Positions 29,694-38,173 of a stretch of DNA of 64,000 nucleotides are shown piece by piece; within the stretch, counting starts at the first letter, position 1, and each line of letters begins with the position of its first letter. Origin of the DNA: Duganella alba (GTDB lineage: Bacteria; Pseudomonadota; Gammaproteobacteria; Burkholderiales; Burkholderiaceae_D); contig NZ_WKJN01000006.1 in the NCBI RefSeq assembly GCF_009674495.1, forward strand, positions 62,001-126,000, read 5' to 3'. The translations under genes and the position numbers were made by a program. The notes beneath the pieces are model-generated. The model ran no database searches. It was not told the DNA's origin and worked only from the letters and a program-made list of their open reading frames with translations.

Positions 29694-30536
29694 ATGACAC
29701 ATAATGCCCGCCAGCGCTTTCGCGCCCCTAAAAAACTGAAACTGCGTGAAGAGGATGCCGATGATGCGGCTTTCTCCAGCCGCGCCGCCAATCCCGACCT
29801 GGGCAAGTCCAAGGCCAAGGCGTTGGACCTGAAGCGCACCGCCGCGCTGATCGACCGCATCGCGGCCTTGCAGGACAAGCTGTACGCGCAGCACAAGCAG
29901 AAAGTGCTGTTGGTCCTGCAGGCCACCGACACCGGCGGCAAGGATGGTACGGTGCGTGCGCTGTTCAACGGCATCAGTCCGATGGGCCTGCGCGCGGTGG
30001 CGTTCAAGTCGCCGACCGACAACGAGCTGGCGCACGATTACCTGTGGCGCGTGCATGAGCATGTGCCGGCCAGCGGCGAGATCGTCATCTTCAACCGCAG
30101 TCATTACGAAGATGTGCTGATCACGCGCGTGCAGGGCTGGATCGATGACGAGGAATGCCAGCGCCGTTACGCGCAGATCCGCGATTTCGAACGCATGCTG
30201 GCGGAGACGGGCACGGTGATCATCAAGGTGTTCCTGCACATCTCGAAGGAAGAACAGCGCGAGCGTTTGCAGGAGCGCCTGGACGACCCGGACAAGCAGT
30301 GGAAATTCAATCCGGAAGACATCAAGCAACGCGAAAAATGGGACGACTATCAGCGCGCGTACGAAAAGGCGATCCGCGAAACGGATGCGCCGCACGCGCC
30401 GTGGTATGTGGTGCCGGCCAACTCCAAGACCCATCGCAACCTGGTGATCGCCAGCCTGCTGCTGGAAACGCTGGAAGGCATGGAGCTGAGTTATCCACCA
30501 CCACATCCGGACCTGTCGTCATTCACCGTGGAGTAA
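29694..30536 (+). CDS. Polyphosphate kinase 2 family protein
   Basis: 280 residues, one PPK2 domain. Walker A-like QATDTGGKDGTV (76-87) and Walker B-like IFNRSHYEDV (132-141) are intact, followed by the lid region with HISKEEQRERLQERLDDP. PPK2 enzymes use polyphosphate to phosphorylate nucleoside mono- or diphosphates. The subclass (I, II or III) cannot be fixed by eye. Follows the FAD gene after 12 bases and precedes gabD after 12 bases, so read-through is likely, although the functions are not evidently linked. Confidence 0.92.
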   Translation: MTHNARQRFRAPKKLKLREEDADDAAFSSRAANPDLGKSKAKALDLKRTAALIDRIAALQDKLYAQHKQKVLLVLQATDTGGKDGTVRALFNGISPMGLRAVAFKSPTDNELAHDYLWRVHEHVPASGEIVIFNRSHYEDVLITRVQGWIDDEECQRRYAQIRDFERMLAETGTVIIKVFLHISKEEQRERLQERLDDPDKQWKFNPEDIKQREKWDDYQRAYEKAIRETDAPHAPWYVVPANSKTHRNLVIASLLLETLEGMELSYPPPHPDLSSFTVE

Positions 30537-30548
30537 GGGAGATGACTT

Positions 30549-32003
30549 ATGCTGCAATTGAAAAATCCGAGCCTGCTGCGACAGCAGGCCTACATCAACG
30601 GCGCGTGGACCGGCGCTGACGGCGGCGCCACGCTGGCCGTCACCAATCCCGCCACCGGCGAGCAAATCGGCACCGTGCCGGTGATGGGCGCCGCTGAAAC
30701 CAGGCGCGCCATCGAGGCCGCCAACGTCGCCTGGCCGGCCTGGCGCAAGAAGCCGGCCGCCGAGCGCGCCCGCATCCTGCGCAAGTGGAATGACCTGATC
30801 CTGGAAAACACCGACGATCTGGCGCTGCTGATGACGGCGGAGCAGGGCAAGCCGCTCGGCGAATCGCGCGGCGAGGTGGCCTATGGCGCGTCCTTCATCG
30901 AATGGTTCGGCGAGGAAGCCAAGCGCGTGTCCGGCGAGACGCTGGCGTCGCCGTGGCCGGACCGTCGCATCCTGGTGACCAAGGAACCGATCGGCGTCTG
31001 TGCCGCCATCACGCCGTGGAATTTTCCGATTGCGATGATCACCCGCAAGGCCGGCCCGGCGCTGGCGGCCGGCTGTCCAATGGTGCTCAAGCCGGCCGAA
31101 TCCACGCCGTACAGCGCGCTGGCGCTGGCGGTATTGGCGGAGCGTGCCGGCGTGCCGGCGGGCGTGTTCAGCGTCGTCACCGGCAAGTCGAAGGACATCG
31201 GCGGCGAGATGACGTCCAATCCGCTGGTGCGCAAGGTGAGCTTCACCGGCTCGACGGCCGTCGGCCGGCTGCTGATGGAGCAGAGCGCGCCGACGATCAA
31301 GAAGCTGTCGCTGGAACTGGGCGGCAATGCGCCATTCATCGTCTTCGATGACGCCGATCTGGATGCTGCGGTGGAAGGCGCCATCGCCTCGAAGTACCGC
31401 AACGCCGGCCAGACCTGCGTGTGCGCCAACCGCATCTATGTGCAGGACGGCGTGTATGAAGCGTTCGCGCAAAAGCTGGTGGCCGCCGTGGGCAAGCTCA
31501 AGGTCGGCAACGGCGTGGACGAAGGCGTCACGCAAGGCCCGCTGATCGACGAGAAGGCGGTGCAGAAGGTCGAGCAGCATGTGGCCGATGCACTGGCCAA
31601 AGGCGGTCGCCTGCTGTTGGGCGGCAAGCGTCACGAACTGGGGCACAGCTTCTTCCAGCCCACCGTGATCGCGGATGTGACCAGCGACATGATCGTCGCC
31701 AGGGAAGAGACTTTCGGCCCGCTGGCGCCGCTGTTCCGCTTCCAGACCGACGACGACGCCATCGCGCTGGCCAACAACACCGAGTTCGGCCTGGCCAGCT
31801 ACTTCTATTCGCGCGACGTCGGCCGCATCTGGCGCGTGGCGGAAGGGCTGGAAAGCGGCATGGTGGGCGTCAATACCGGCTTGATCTCGACCGAGGCGGC
31901 GCCGTTCGGCGGCGTCAAGCAATCCGGCCTGGGGCGCGAAGGTTCGCACCTTGGCATCGAGGACTACCTGGTGGTCAAGTACATCTGCCTCGGCGGCATA
32001 TAA
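30549..32003 (+). CDS. gabD: Succinate-semialdehyde dehydrogenase [NAD(P)+]
   Basis: 484 residues, aldehyde dehydrogenase superfamily. General base E256 in LELGGNAPF and nucleophile C290 in NAGQTCVCANR are present, together with ITPWNFP (154-160) and SFTGSTAVGR. Overall sequence fits GabD, which turns succinate semialdehyde from GABA or 4-hydroxybutyrate into succinate. The two nearby Cys (290 and 292) match redox-switched GabD enzymes. The last 29 bases overlap the convergent esterase gene, and its terminator lies inside that gene. Confidence 0.9.
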   Translation: MLQLKNPSLLRQQAYINGAWTGADGGATLAVTNPATGEQIGTVPVMGAAETRRAIEAANVAWPAWRKKPAAERARILRKWNDLILENTDDLALLMTAEQGKPLGESRGEVAYGASFIEWFGEEAKRVSGETLASPWPDRRILVTKEPIGVCAAITPWNFPIAMITRKAGPALAAGCPMVLKPAESTPYSALALAVLAERAGVPAGVFSVVTGKSKDIGGEMTSNPLVRKVSFTGSTAVGRLLMEQSAPTIKKLSLELGGNAPFIVFDDADLDAAVEGAIASKYRNAGQTCVCANRIYVQDGVYEAFAQKLVAAVGKLKVGNGVDEGVTQGPLIDEKAVQKVEQHVADALAKGGRLLLGGKRHELGHSFFQPTVIADVTSDMIVAREETFGPLAPLFRFQTDDDAIALANNTEFGLASYFYSRDVGRIWRVAEGLESGMVGVNTGLISTEAAPFGGVKQSGLGREGSHLGIEDYLVVKYICLGGI

Positions 32004-33018
32004 GCGCAATGGTGGGGGAGCTGGTCAGCCGGTCCACCATGCGTTTGACGGCCGCCATCTGGCGGCCATTTTTTTGCGCGTAGCGCGTGTCGTCGTAGGC
32101 CCACCAGTCCCAGCACGCGTTGGGATTCATGAAGGTGGCGACGGTTTGCGGATACAGGATGATCAGGCGGTTGTTGTCGGCCCAGGCGTTGTAGCCGGCG
32201 TGGCGCACGAAGGTGACGCCGATGTTGTCCAGATTCTGCTGGCAGCCGTGGAAGGCCACGTGCAGCCGGCAGCCGGCGCTGTTTTCGCAGGCCGCCGGCA
32301 CGTACAGGTAGCCGGTGTCCGCCATGCCGTGCCAGGCCGGCAGGGCGATGAATTCGGTCTGGTCGAAGGCGACGAAGCGGCCGGTCAGCGTGCCGCTGTT
32401 GCGCGCGGCCAGCGGGCCGTAAATCCATTTCAGCAGTTCGCCGGCGGCGTCGTAGTTGCAGTTGCTGATGTAGGGCGAGCCGAGGGCGGAGCAGGCGTTG
32501 CCGTAGCTGTCTGTGGGGATGCTGTGTTCGGCGCTGAGGTCGCGCTTGTAGGCGATGCGGTTGGCGTCGATGTAGTGCCGATAGTAGGTGAGCAGGTCGT
32601 TCATCACCGCCTGCGGCACCACCGAGTCCAGCGTGCCGGACAGCATCCACACGCGGTGGTTGGCCAGCGCGCTGGGCGCATCGATGGTTTGCGTGGCGGC
32701 AAACCAGTCGGTGAGGGCGATCAAATCCGGCACGCGGGTGCCGCCGGGGCGCACGCGGCAGGCGAACAGTTCGGTGGTGCAGGTACAGCTGGTGGTGGCG
32801 GTGAATACGCTGCCTTGCGAGCAGAAATAGGGGCCGCCGGCGATGACGCCGGCGCCGATCACGGTGCGCGAAAACGCCACCTCGAACTGCACCGCCATGA
32901 AGGCGCCGGAAGACAGTCCGGACACGCTGACCTGGCCGGCATGCATGGCGGGCAAGGACTCCACCTGCGCCTGCGCCGCGCTGAAAAACAGCCACAACAA
33001 ACACAATAGAATGCGCAT
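31975..33018 (-). CDS. Secreted PHB-depolymerase-like esterase
   Basis: 347 residues from ATG 33018. Signal peptide MRILLCLLWLFFSAAQAQ, then the lipase box GLSSG (nucleophile S36), unusually near the N-terminus, and a later oxyanion-type VAFHGCQQN. Many Cys (CTCTTELFAC, SNC, ACWDW) suggest disulfides in the periplasm or outside. The arrangement fits the type 2 extracellular short-chain-length PHB depolymerase family, though it lacks a substrate-binding domain, so it may act on oligomers or soluble esters. Convergent overlap with gabD by 29 bases. Confidence 0.85.
   Translation of the reverse strand: MRILLCLLWLFFSAAQAQVESLPAMHAGQVSVSGLSSGAFMAVQFEVAFSRTVIGAGVIAGGPYFCSQGSVFTATTSCTCTTELFACRVRPGGTRVPDLIALTDWFAATQTIDAPSALANHRVWMLSGTLDSVVPQAVMNDLLTYYRHYIDANRIAYKRDLSAEHSIPTDSYGNACSALGSPYISNCNYDAAGELLKWIYGPLAARNSGTLTGRFVAFDQTEFIALPAWHGMADTGYLYVPAACENSAGCRLHVAFHGCQQNLDNIGVTFVRHAGYNAWADNNRLIILYPQTVATFMNPNACWDWWAYDDTRYAQKNGRQMAAVKRMVDRLTSSPTIALICRRGRCT
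32050..32075 (+). terminator. Intrinsic terminator of gabD inside the convergent gene
   Basis: GGCCGCC (32050-32056), loop ATCT, GGCGGCC (32061-32067) and a T-run to 32075 on the plus strand. It lies 46 bases past the gabD stop, within the 3' coding part of the esterase gene, so one sequence serves as protein code and as signal. Confidence 0.8.
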
Positions 33019-33028
33019 GATCACCCCC

Positions 33029-33090
33029 GTCGTTCCCGCGCAGGCGGGAACCCATCGGACGCATGGATTCCCGCCTGCGCGGGAATGACG
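33029..33090. repeat. Inverted pair of REP-like elements
   Basis: CGTCGTTCCCGCGCAGGCGG and its continuation to 33055 is repeated in reverse at 33064-33090 with two mismatches in 27 bases. Each copy is itself hairpin-forming (CCCGCNNNNGCGGG type). Such elements are widespread in beta- and gammaproteobacteria and often lie in 3' or divergent gaps. Confidence 0.85.
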
Positions 33091-33191
33091 ATAACGCTGC
33101 GGGGTGCAATTTGCTTAATCTGCCTCAATCGTGCGACGGGCACCAATTTGGACTAGAATGAATTTTCTTTCATTCTTTCTTCTCCGACACC

Positions 33192-33791
33192 ATGTCCAAG
33201 ACGCTTGCCCAACTGTGCCTCGTTTCCTCGCTGACCGTACTGGCCGGCGCTCCCGCGTTTGCACAAACGCCTGCCGCGGCGCCGGCGGCTGCGGCAACTG
33301 CTCCCGGCAGCTGCCCGGTCATCCTCAAGCAAACCTTCAAGCGCCTGCAGGACGATACGCCGCAGGATTTGTGCCAGTACGCCGGCAAGGTGATCCTGGT
33401 GGTCAACACTGCCAGCTACTGCGGTTACACCAACCAGTACGAAGGCCTGGAAGGCCTGTACGCCAAATACGGCAGCAAAGGCCTGGTGGTGCTGGGCTTC
33501 CCGTCGAACGATTTCGGCCAGCAGGAACCGGGCAGCAGCAAGGAAATCGCCGATTTCTGCTACAACACCTACGGCGTGAAATTCCCGATGTTCGCCAAGT
33601 CGGTGGTGTCGGGCAAGGAGCCGAATCCCCTGTTCGCCAACCTGATCAAGGCTACCGGCAAGGCGCCGGCATGGAACTTCCACAAATACCTGATCGACCG
33701 CAACGGCAATGTCGTCACCAACTTCGGCAGCAAGATCACGCCAACCGACAAATCCTTGGTGGCCGCCGTCGAAAAAGCGCTGGGTTCCTAA
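33192..33791 (+). CDS. Exported glutathione-peroxidase-like thiol peroxidase
   Basis: 199 residues. Signal peptide to about APAFA-QT, then a Pro/Ala linker and a glutathione-peroxidase fold. The peroxidatic Cys is in NTASYCGYTNQYEGL, with catalytic Gln in FPSNDFGQQEPG and Trp/Asn in WNFHKYLID. Bacterial members use Cys, not selenocysteine, and usually thioredoxin as reductant. The envelope location suggests defence against lipid or external peroxides. Convergent with the rhodanese gene (four-base overlap). Confidence 0.9.
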   Translation: MSKTLAQLCLVSSLTVLAGAPAFAQTPAAAPAAAATAPGSCPVILKQTFKRLQDDTPQDLCQYAGKVILVVNTASYCGYTNQYEGLEGLYAKYGSKGLVVLGFPSNDFGQQEPGSSKEIADFCYNTYGVKFPMFAKSVVSGKEPNPLFANLIKATGKAPAWNFHKYLIDRNGNVVTNFGSKITPTDKSLVAAVEKALGS

Positions 33792-34180
33792 GCACGGGCC
33801 AGCTCGAAACCTTCATCGAGCCAGCCGGTGACGCCGCCGGTCATCAGCTTGACCGGCCGGCCCAGTTGCGCCAGACGCACGGCCGCGCGCGCCGCGCCGT
33901 TGCAGTGCGGACCGGCGCAATACACCACGAACAATGTCTCCGCCGGAAACTCGGCGAGCTTCGAACCGATGATCTTGCGATGCGCCAGATCCAGCGCACC
34001 GGGCACGTGGCCGGCCGCGTACTTTTCCGTTCCCCGTACATCCAGCAGCACAAAGTCCGGCTGGCCGCCGGACATGGCGTCGTGCACGTCCCAGCAATCG
34101 GTTTCGTAGCGGAAGCTGGCGTCGAAGTGGGCCAGCGCGGCGGCGCTGTCGGCGGCGGGAATGGCGGTAACGAGGGACAT
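33788..34180 (-). CDS. Single-domain rhodanese
   Basis: 130 residues from ATG 34180, with AGGAGTTTCCG before it. The rhodanese signatures are FVLLDVRGTEKYAAGHVPGA and the active loop YCAGPHCNGA carrying the catalytic Cys. Such proteins transfer sulfur from thiosulfate or persulfides to thiols. It is divergent from the FtrA-like regulator, a pairing seen in other proteobacteria, suggesting regulation by it. Confidence 0.9.
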   Translation of the reverse strand: MSLVTAIPAADSAAALAHFDASFRYETDCWDVHDAMSGGQPDFVLLDVRGTEKYAAGHVPGALDLAHRKIIGSKLAEFPAETLFVVYCAGPHCNGAARAAVRLAQLGRPVKLMTGGVTGWLDEGFELARA

Positions 34181-34277
34181 CGGAAACTCCTGTGTTGGGT
34201 GAACGATGACGTCATTGTGCGTGGCCGCAGCCGCGCCCAGAAGTGGCGCATATGCCATTCTGCGGTAAGATTGCGCC

Positions 34278-35231
34278 ATGAAAAAACATCTGGTGGTGGC
34301 GCTGGCTTACGATCGCCTGTGCACGTTCGAGTTCGGCTGCACGGTCGAACTGTTTGCGCTGGAACGCCCGGAACTGGGCGTGGACTGGTACGATTTTGCC
34401 GTCTGCGCCGTGGAAGAGGGACCGATCCGCGCGGCCGGCGGCATCACCGTGCAGGCGCCATACCGGCCGGAATTGCTGGCGCTGGCCGACACCATCATCA
34501 TACCCGGCTGGCGCGACGCCGACGAACTGCCGCCGCCGCCATTGCTGGCGTGGATACGCGCCGCCCACGCGCGCGGAGCGCGCCTGTGTTCGATCTGCTC
34601 CGGCGTCTTCGTGCTGGCTGCCGCCGGCGTGCTGGACGGCCAGCGCGCCACGACCCACTGGCGCTACGCCGAGCGGTTGGCGCAGCGCCATCCGCGCATC
34701 GAGGTGCAGCCCGATCATCTGTATGTGGATAACGGCCAGGTTATCACCGCCGCCGGTTCGGCCGCCGGGCTGGACATGCTGCTGCACCTGGTGCGGCGCG
34801 ACCATGGTGCGCGGATCGGCAACCAGGTGGCGCAGCGGCTGGTGGTGGCGCCGCACCGCGAGGGCGGCCAGGCACAGTTTCTGCCGCGTCCCATGGCGCA
34901 GGGCGAGCAGGGACGCTTGTCGAAGCTGATGGACTGGCTGCGCAGCCATCCGGCGCAGCAGCACACGGTGGCCAGCATGGCGGAGCGCGCGGCCATGAGT
35001 CCGCGCACCTTGCAGCGGCAGTTCCAGCAGGCCACCGGACTGGGGCCGGTGGAGTGGCTGATCCGCGAGCGGGTGGCCATCGTCAAGGAGATGCTGGAGG
35101 AACCGGATGTGCCGCTGGCGCAGATTGCCGAGCGCGCCGGCTTCGGTTCGGAGGAATCGTTGCGCCATCATTTCCGGCGGCTCGCGGCCACCACACCGGG
35201 CGCGTATCGGAAGCGCTTCGTGCTAACCTGA
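34278..35231 (+). CDS. ftrA: GlxA/FtrA-type AraC regulator with DJ-1/PfpI domain
   Basis: 317 residues. The N-terminal DJ-1/PfpI-like domain (VALAYDRLCTFEFGCTVELF; LCSICSGVFVLAAAG) resembles a glutamine-amidotransferase fold used for sensing. The C-terminal AraC domain has two helix-turn-helix units (TVASMAERAAMSPRTLQRQF and PLAQIAERAGFGSEESLRHH) and ends GAYRKRF. This matches the FtrA branch, whose gene typically faces a rhodanese gene, as here. Symbol given by that match. Confidence 0.85.
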   Translation: MKKHLVVALAYDRLCTFEFGCTVELFALERPELGVDWYDFAVCAVEEGPIRAAGGITVQAPYRPELLALADTIIIPGWRDADELPPPPLLAWIRAAHARGARLCSICSGVFVLAAAGVLDGQRATTHWRYAERLAQRHPRIEVQPDHLYVDNGQVITAAGSAAGLDMLLHLVRRDHGARIGNQVAQRLVVAPHREGGQAQFLPRPMAQGEQGRLSKLMDWLRSHPAQQHTVASMAERAAMSPRTLQRQFQQATGLGPVEWLIRERVAIVKEMLEEPDVPLAQIAERAGFGSEESLRHHFRRLAATTPGAYRKRFVLT

Positions 35232-35256
35232 AGTCCTCACCACCTGGGAGACAGTC

Positions 35257-35616
35257 ATGGCCTACGTAGACGGTTTTGTGATTCCGGTGCCCAAGGACAA
35301 GCTTGAGGCGTACAAGAAAATGTCGCGGGAATGCGGCGCGGTGTGGCGGGAGCTCGGCGCGCTGGAGTTTCGCGAGACGGTGGCGGACGATGCGCCGCCA
35401 GGGAAGCTGACCTCGTTTCCGCAGAGCGTGATGCTGGAGGAGGGGGAGGTGGTGGTGTTTTCGTGGATTGTTTTTGAGTCGCGTGCAAGGCGCGATGAGA
35501 TCAATGGCAAGGTGATGAAGGATGCGCGGGTTGCGGCTTTCATGGATCCGGTGAATATGCCGTTTGATGCCAAGCGCATGATTTATGGCGGGTTTGAGAT
35601 GATGATTGATCTTTGA
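35257..35616 (+). CDS. DUF1428 family protein
   Basis: 119 residues. YVDGFVIPVPKDKLEAYKKM and PVNMPFDAKRMIYGGFE are the family's conserved ends (E. coli YbaA-like, dimeric ferredoxin-like fold). Function unknown; probably a small cytosolic enzyme. GGGAG lies nine bases before the ATG. The GGGTCTGACCCC repeat follows 67 bases after the stop. Confidence 0.88.
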   Translation: MAYVDGFVIPVPKDKLEAYKKMSRECGAVWRELGALEFRETVADDAPPGKLTSFPQSVMLEEGEVVVFSWIVFESRARRDEINGKVMKDARVAAFMDPVNMPFDAKRMIYGGFEMMIDL

Positions 35617-35683
35617 GGGTTTGACGCTGCTTGTCGCTTTAAAAGCATACGGCACCAGCGAAACCCGCACACCGCTGCGGCCA

Positions 35684-35710
35684 GGGTCTGACCCCGCAGG
35701 GGTCAGACCC
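35684..35710. repeat. GGGTCTGACCCC hairpin repeat (second copy)
   Basis: GGGTCTGACCCC (35684-35695), loop GCA, GGGGTCAGACCC (35699-35710). Same core as at 2051-2079. Its right arm contains the stop codon and last residues of the convergent pabB/pabC fusion gene. Confidence 0.85.
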
Positions 35711-37565
35711 TTTCGTCAGGGGTACTAACAACGCGCAATGCGCCGCGCAGCGCGTTGCATAGGATGATTTCTTCTGCTGCCGCCAACATGGCGCGGGTTA
35801 TGACCCCTTCGCTGGCGTTCCAGTCCGGATCGTCCAGCAGCACCCCACGCATCACGCCGGGCAGCACGCCGCTGCTCAGTGGCGGGGTCAGCCAGCGGCC
35901 GGCCACCCGCACGAACACGTTGCTACGCCCACCCTCCGTCAACTCTTCGCGCTCGTTGAAGAACAAGGTATCAAACGCCCCCACCGCCTCGGCATCACGC
36001 CACGCCGCATCGTAGCGCTGCCGAATGCTGGTCTTGTGCCGCAAGAACAAGTCATCGCTGCTGGTGGCATCCTCGGCCAGCAGCACGCGCACCGGTTCGA
36101 TCAGCGGCATCAGCGGCGCATGCTGCACCGAGAACGCTCCGGACGGGTTCAGCGCCAGCCGCAGCCGGTAAGCCGCATGCTGCGGCTCCAGCATGGCGCA
36201 GACGGTATCCAGATACGCCTCCGCCGCTTTCGCATCCCACGGAAAACCGAAATACACAGCCGACGACGCCAGCCGCTGCAAATGCCGCTCGCGATGACGC
36301 ACGCCACCACCCGGCGTCGCACGCATGGTTTCGAAAATGTCGAAGTCGTTTTGCAGGCCGGTGAGGAAGCGTGCCTTCAGTTTGCACTCGGCATATTCGT
36401 CGCTGGCATTGCTGTCGAAAACGATGCCGGCGCCAACGCCCATCTCGCCACGGCGCACGCCATCCGCACCCTGCGGCTGCAAGGTCAGCGTGCGGATCGG
36501 CACCGACATGCAGAAGTCGCCAACCTTGCCATCAGCGCGCGGATCGAACCAGCCGATGGCGCCGGTGTAGAGGCCGCGCGCATCGGGTTCCAGCTCGCGG
36601 ATGATTTCCATGGTGCGGCGTTTTGGCGCGCCGGTGATCGAGCCGCAGGGATACAGCGCGTCGAAGATGTCGGCCAGCGCGGCCTCTTCGCGCAGCCGCG
36701 CGGTGATGGTCGACGTCATCTGCAGCACGCTGGCATAGCGGTGCACTTCAAACAGCGCCGGCACTTCCACGCTGCCGGTGACGGCCACGCGCGCGATGTC
36801 GTTGCGCAGCAGGTCGACGATCATCAGGTTCTCGGCGCGGTTCTTCGGATCAGCGGCCAGGTTGGTGGCGCGCAGGATGTTCTCGGCGGTCTGCGCCGGC
36901 GGCGCGGCCGGCGCCGTGCCTTTCATCGGCCGTGCGGTCAGCACGCCGGCCTCGTGGCGCACGAACAGTTCCGGCGACAGCGACAGCACCGCCGTGCCGT
37001 CGTCCAGCGCGATCAAGGCGCCGTAGGGCACCGGCTGGCGGCCGCGCAGCCGCGCGTACAAGGCGTGGATGCCGCCAAACGCGTCAAAACGCAGCCTGAA
37101 GGTGTAATTGACCTGGTAGGTGTCGCCGGCCGCAATGTAGTCGTGAATGCGCGCCAGCGCGCCGCTAAACGCTTCCTGATCGATGTTGGGACGGATGTTG
37201 GCGATGCCGGCCGGGCGATCGATAGGGAAGGAGCGCGCCGCCAGCCAGTCGCCCACTTCGGCCGCCGTCAGCAGCGCGCAGTCCCTGAACAGCAGGATCT
37301 GCGCCAGCGGCGTGGCGCGCGCGCGCGGCGGCGCCTGGTGCGGCGCCAGCGCCAGCAGTGCTTCGCCAAGTTCGTAGCTGCACACGCTCACCGCGTATTC
37401 GCCGCGCGCCAGCGCCGCCTGCATCCGGTCCAGCAGTTGCGGCCACTGCGCGATGTCGTCGCAGCGCAGCGTGCCGGTGTGGCCGGTGTACAGGCGCGAC
37501 CGGCTGCCGGTCTGGAGACCTTGCGGGCTGGCGTCATCCAGCAGGGCGAATACTTCGGTGGTCAT
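35703..37565 (-). CDS. pabB: Aminodeoxychorismate synthase I / aminodeoxychorismate lyase fusion
   Basis: 620 residues joining two folate-pathway enzymes. The first about 390 residues are PabB (chorismate-binding domain): PMKGTAPAAPP, MIVDLLRNDIARV, YPCGSITGAPKRRTMEII and GAGIVFDSNASDEYAECKLK. The rest is a class IV PLP aminotransferase fold like PabC, with the candidate PLP lysine in HKTSIRQRYDAAW and LTEGGRSNVFV. Together they would convert chorismate, with a PabA glutaminase encoded elsewhere, into 4-aminobenzoate. The final few residues (PDERV) come from within the GGGTCTGACCCC repeat. Confidence 0.92.
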   Translation of the reverse strand: MTTEVFALLDDASPQGLQTGSRSRLYTGHTGTLRCDDIAQWPQLLDRMQAALARGEYAVSVCSYELGEALLALAPHQAPPRARATPLAQILLFRDCALLTAAEVGDWLAARSFPIDRPAGIANIRPNIDQEAFSGALARIHDYIAAGDTYQVNYTFRLRFDAFGGIHALYARLRGRQPVPYGALIALDDGTAVLSLSPELFVRHEAGVLTARPMKGTAPAAPPAQTAENILRATNLAADPKNRAENLMIVDLLRNDIARVAVTGSVEVPALFEVHRYASVLQMTSTITARLREEAALADIFDALYPCGSITGAPKRRTMEIIRELEPDARGLYTGAIGWFDPRADGKVGDFCMSVPIRTLTLQPQGADGVRRGEMGVGAGIVFDSNASDEYAECKLKARFLTGLQNDFDIFETMRATPGGGVRHRERHLQRLASSAVYFGFPWDAKAAEAYLDTVCAMLEPQHAAYRLRLALNPSGAFSVQHAPLMPLIEPVRVLLAEDATSSDDLFLRHKTSIRQRYDAAWRDAEAVGAFDTLFFNEREELTEGGRSNVFVRVAGRWLTPPLSSGVLPGVMRGVLLDDPDWNASEGVITRAMLAAAEEIILCNALRGALRVVSTPDERV

Positions 37566-37568
37566 GAC

Positions 37569-38144
37569 TTACGATAGCAACAGGGTGATGTGCAGCGCCG
37601 CATCCTGCGACGGGTTGTTCTTGAAGCCGCTCTTGGCATAACGGTGCCAGCGGCCGATGACAAAGCTGGTCAGCATCGCGGCGCGCGCGGTAGTGTCGGC
37701 TTCGTGCGCCTGGCCTTCGCTGGCGGCCAGACGCAAAGCCTGTTTCAGCGCCAGCTCGACGCGGTCGTAGAACTGGTTCATGCGCAGTTGCAGGCGTTCG
37801 TCTTCATTGACCAGCGCTTCGCCGATCAGCACCCGCGTCATGCCCGGATTCTGGCTGGCGAAGTTGAGCAGCATGCCGACGATGTCGCGCGCCTGCGCCA
37901 GGCCGTCGGTCTGGCGGTCGGCGATCTGGTTGATCAGGCCGAAGACGGTCGATTCGATGAACTCGATCAGTCCTTCGAACATCTGCGCCTTGCTGGCGAA
38001 ATGCCGGTACAGCGCGGCTTCCGAAAACGCCAGCTTGCGCGCCAGCGCAGCCGTGGTGATCTTGTCGCCCTTGGGCTGTTCCAGCATCTCCGCCAGCGCC
38101 TGCAGAATCTGCAAACGGCGCTGGCCTGGCGGTGTGCTTGCCAT
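37569..38144 (-). CDS. slmA: SlmA-type nucleoid occlusion factor (TetR fold)
   Basis: 191 residues. The N-terminal TetR helix-turn-helix TTAALARKLAFSEAALYRHF and the following SKAQMFEGLIEFIEST match SlmA, which binds sites on the chromosome away from the terminus and blocks FtsZ rings over the nucleoid. C-terminal GRWHRYAKSGFKNNP is typical of betaproteobacterial members. It is three bases upstream of the pabB start region (reading leftward), hence likely one transcript. Confidence 0.88.
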   Translation of the reverse strand: MASTPPGQRRLQILQALAEMLEQPKGDKITTAALARKLAFSEAALYRHFASKAQMFEGLIEFIESTVFGLINQIADRQTDGLAQARDIVGMLLNFASQNPGMTRVLIGEALVNEDERLQLRMNQFYDRVELALKQALRLAASEGQAHEADTTARAAMLTSFVIGRWHRYAKSGFKNNPSQDAALHITLLLS

Positions 38145-38173
38145 ATGATCTCGCGGGTTAAATAGTGAGTTGG

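Noticed and set aside
33029..33090. Terminator for the exported esterase or glutathione peroxidase
   Set aside because: The element lies upstream of both divergent genes and has no T-run; it fits a REP pair better.
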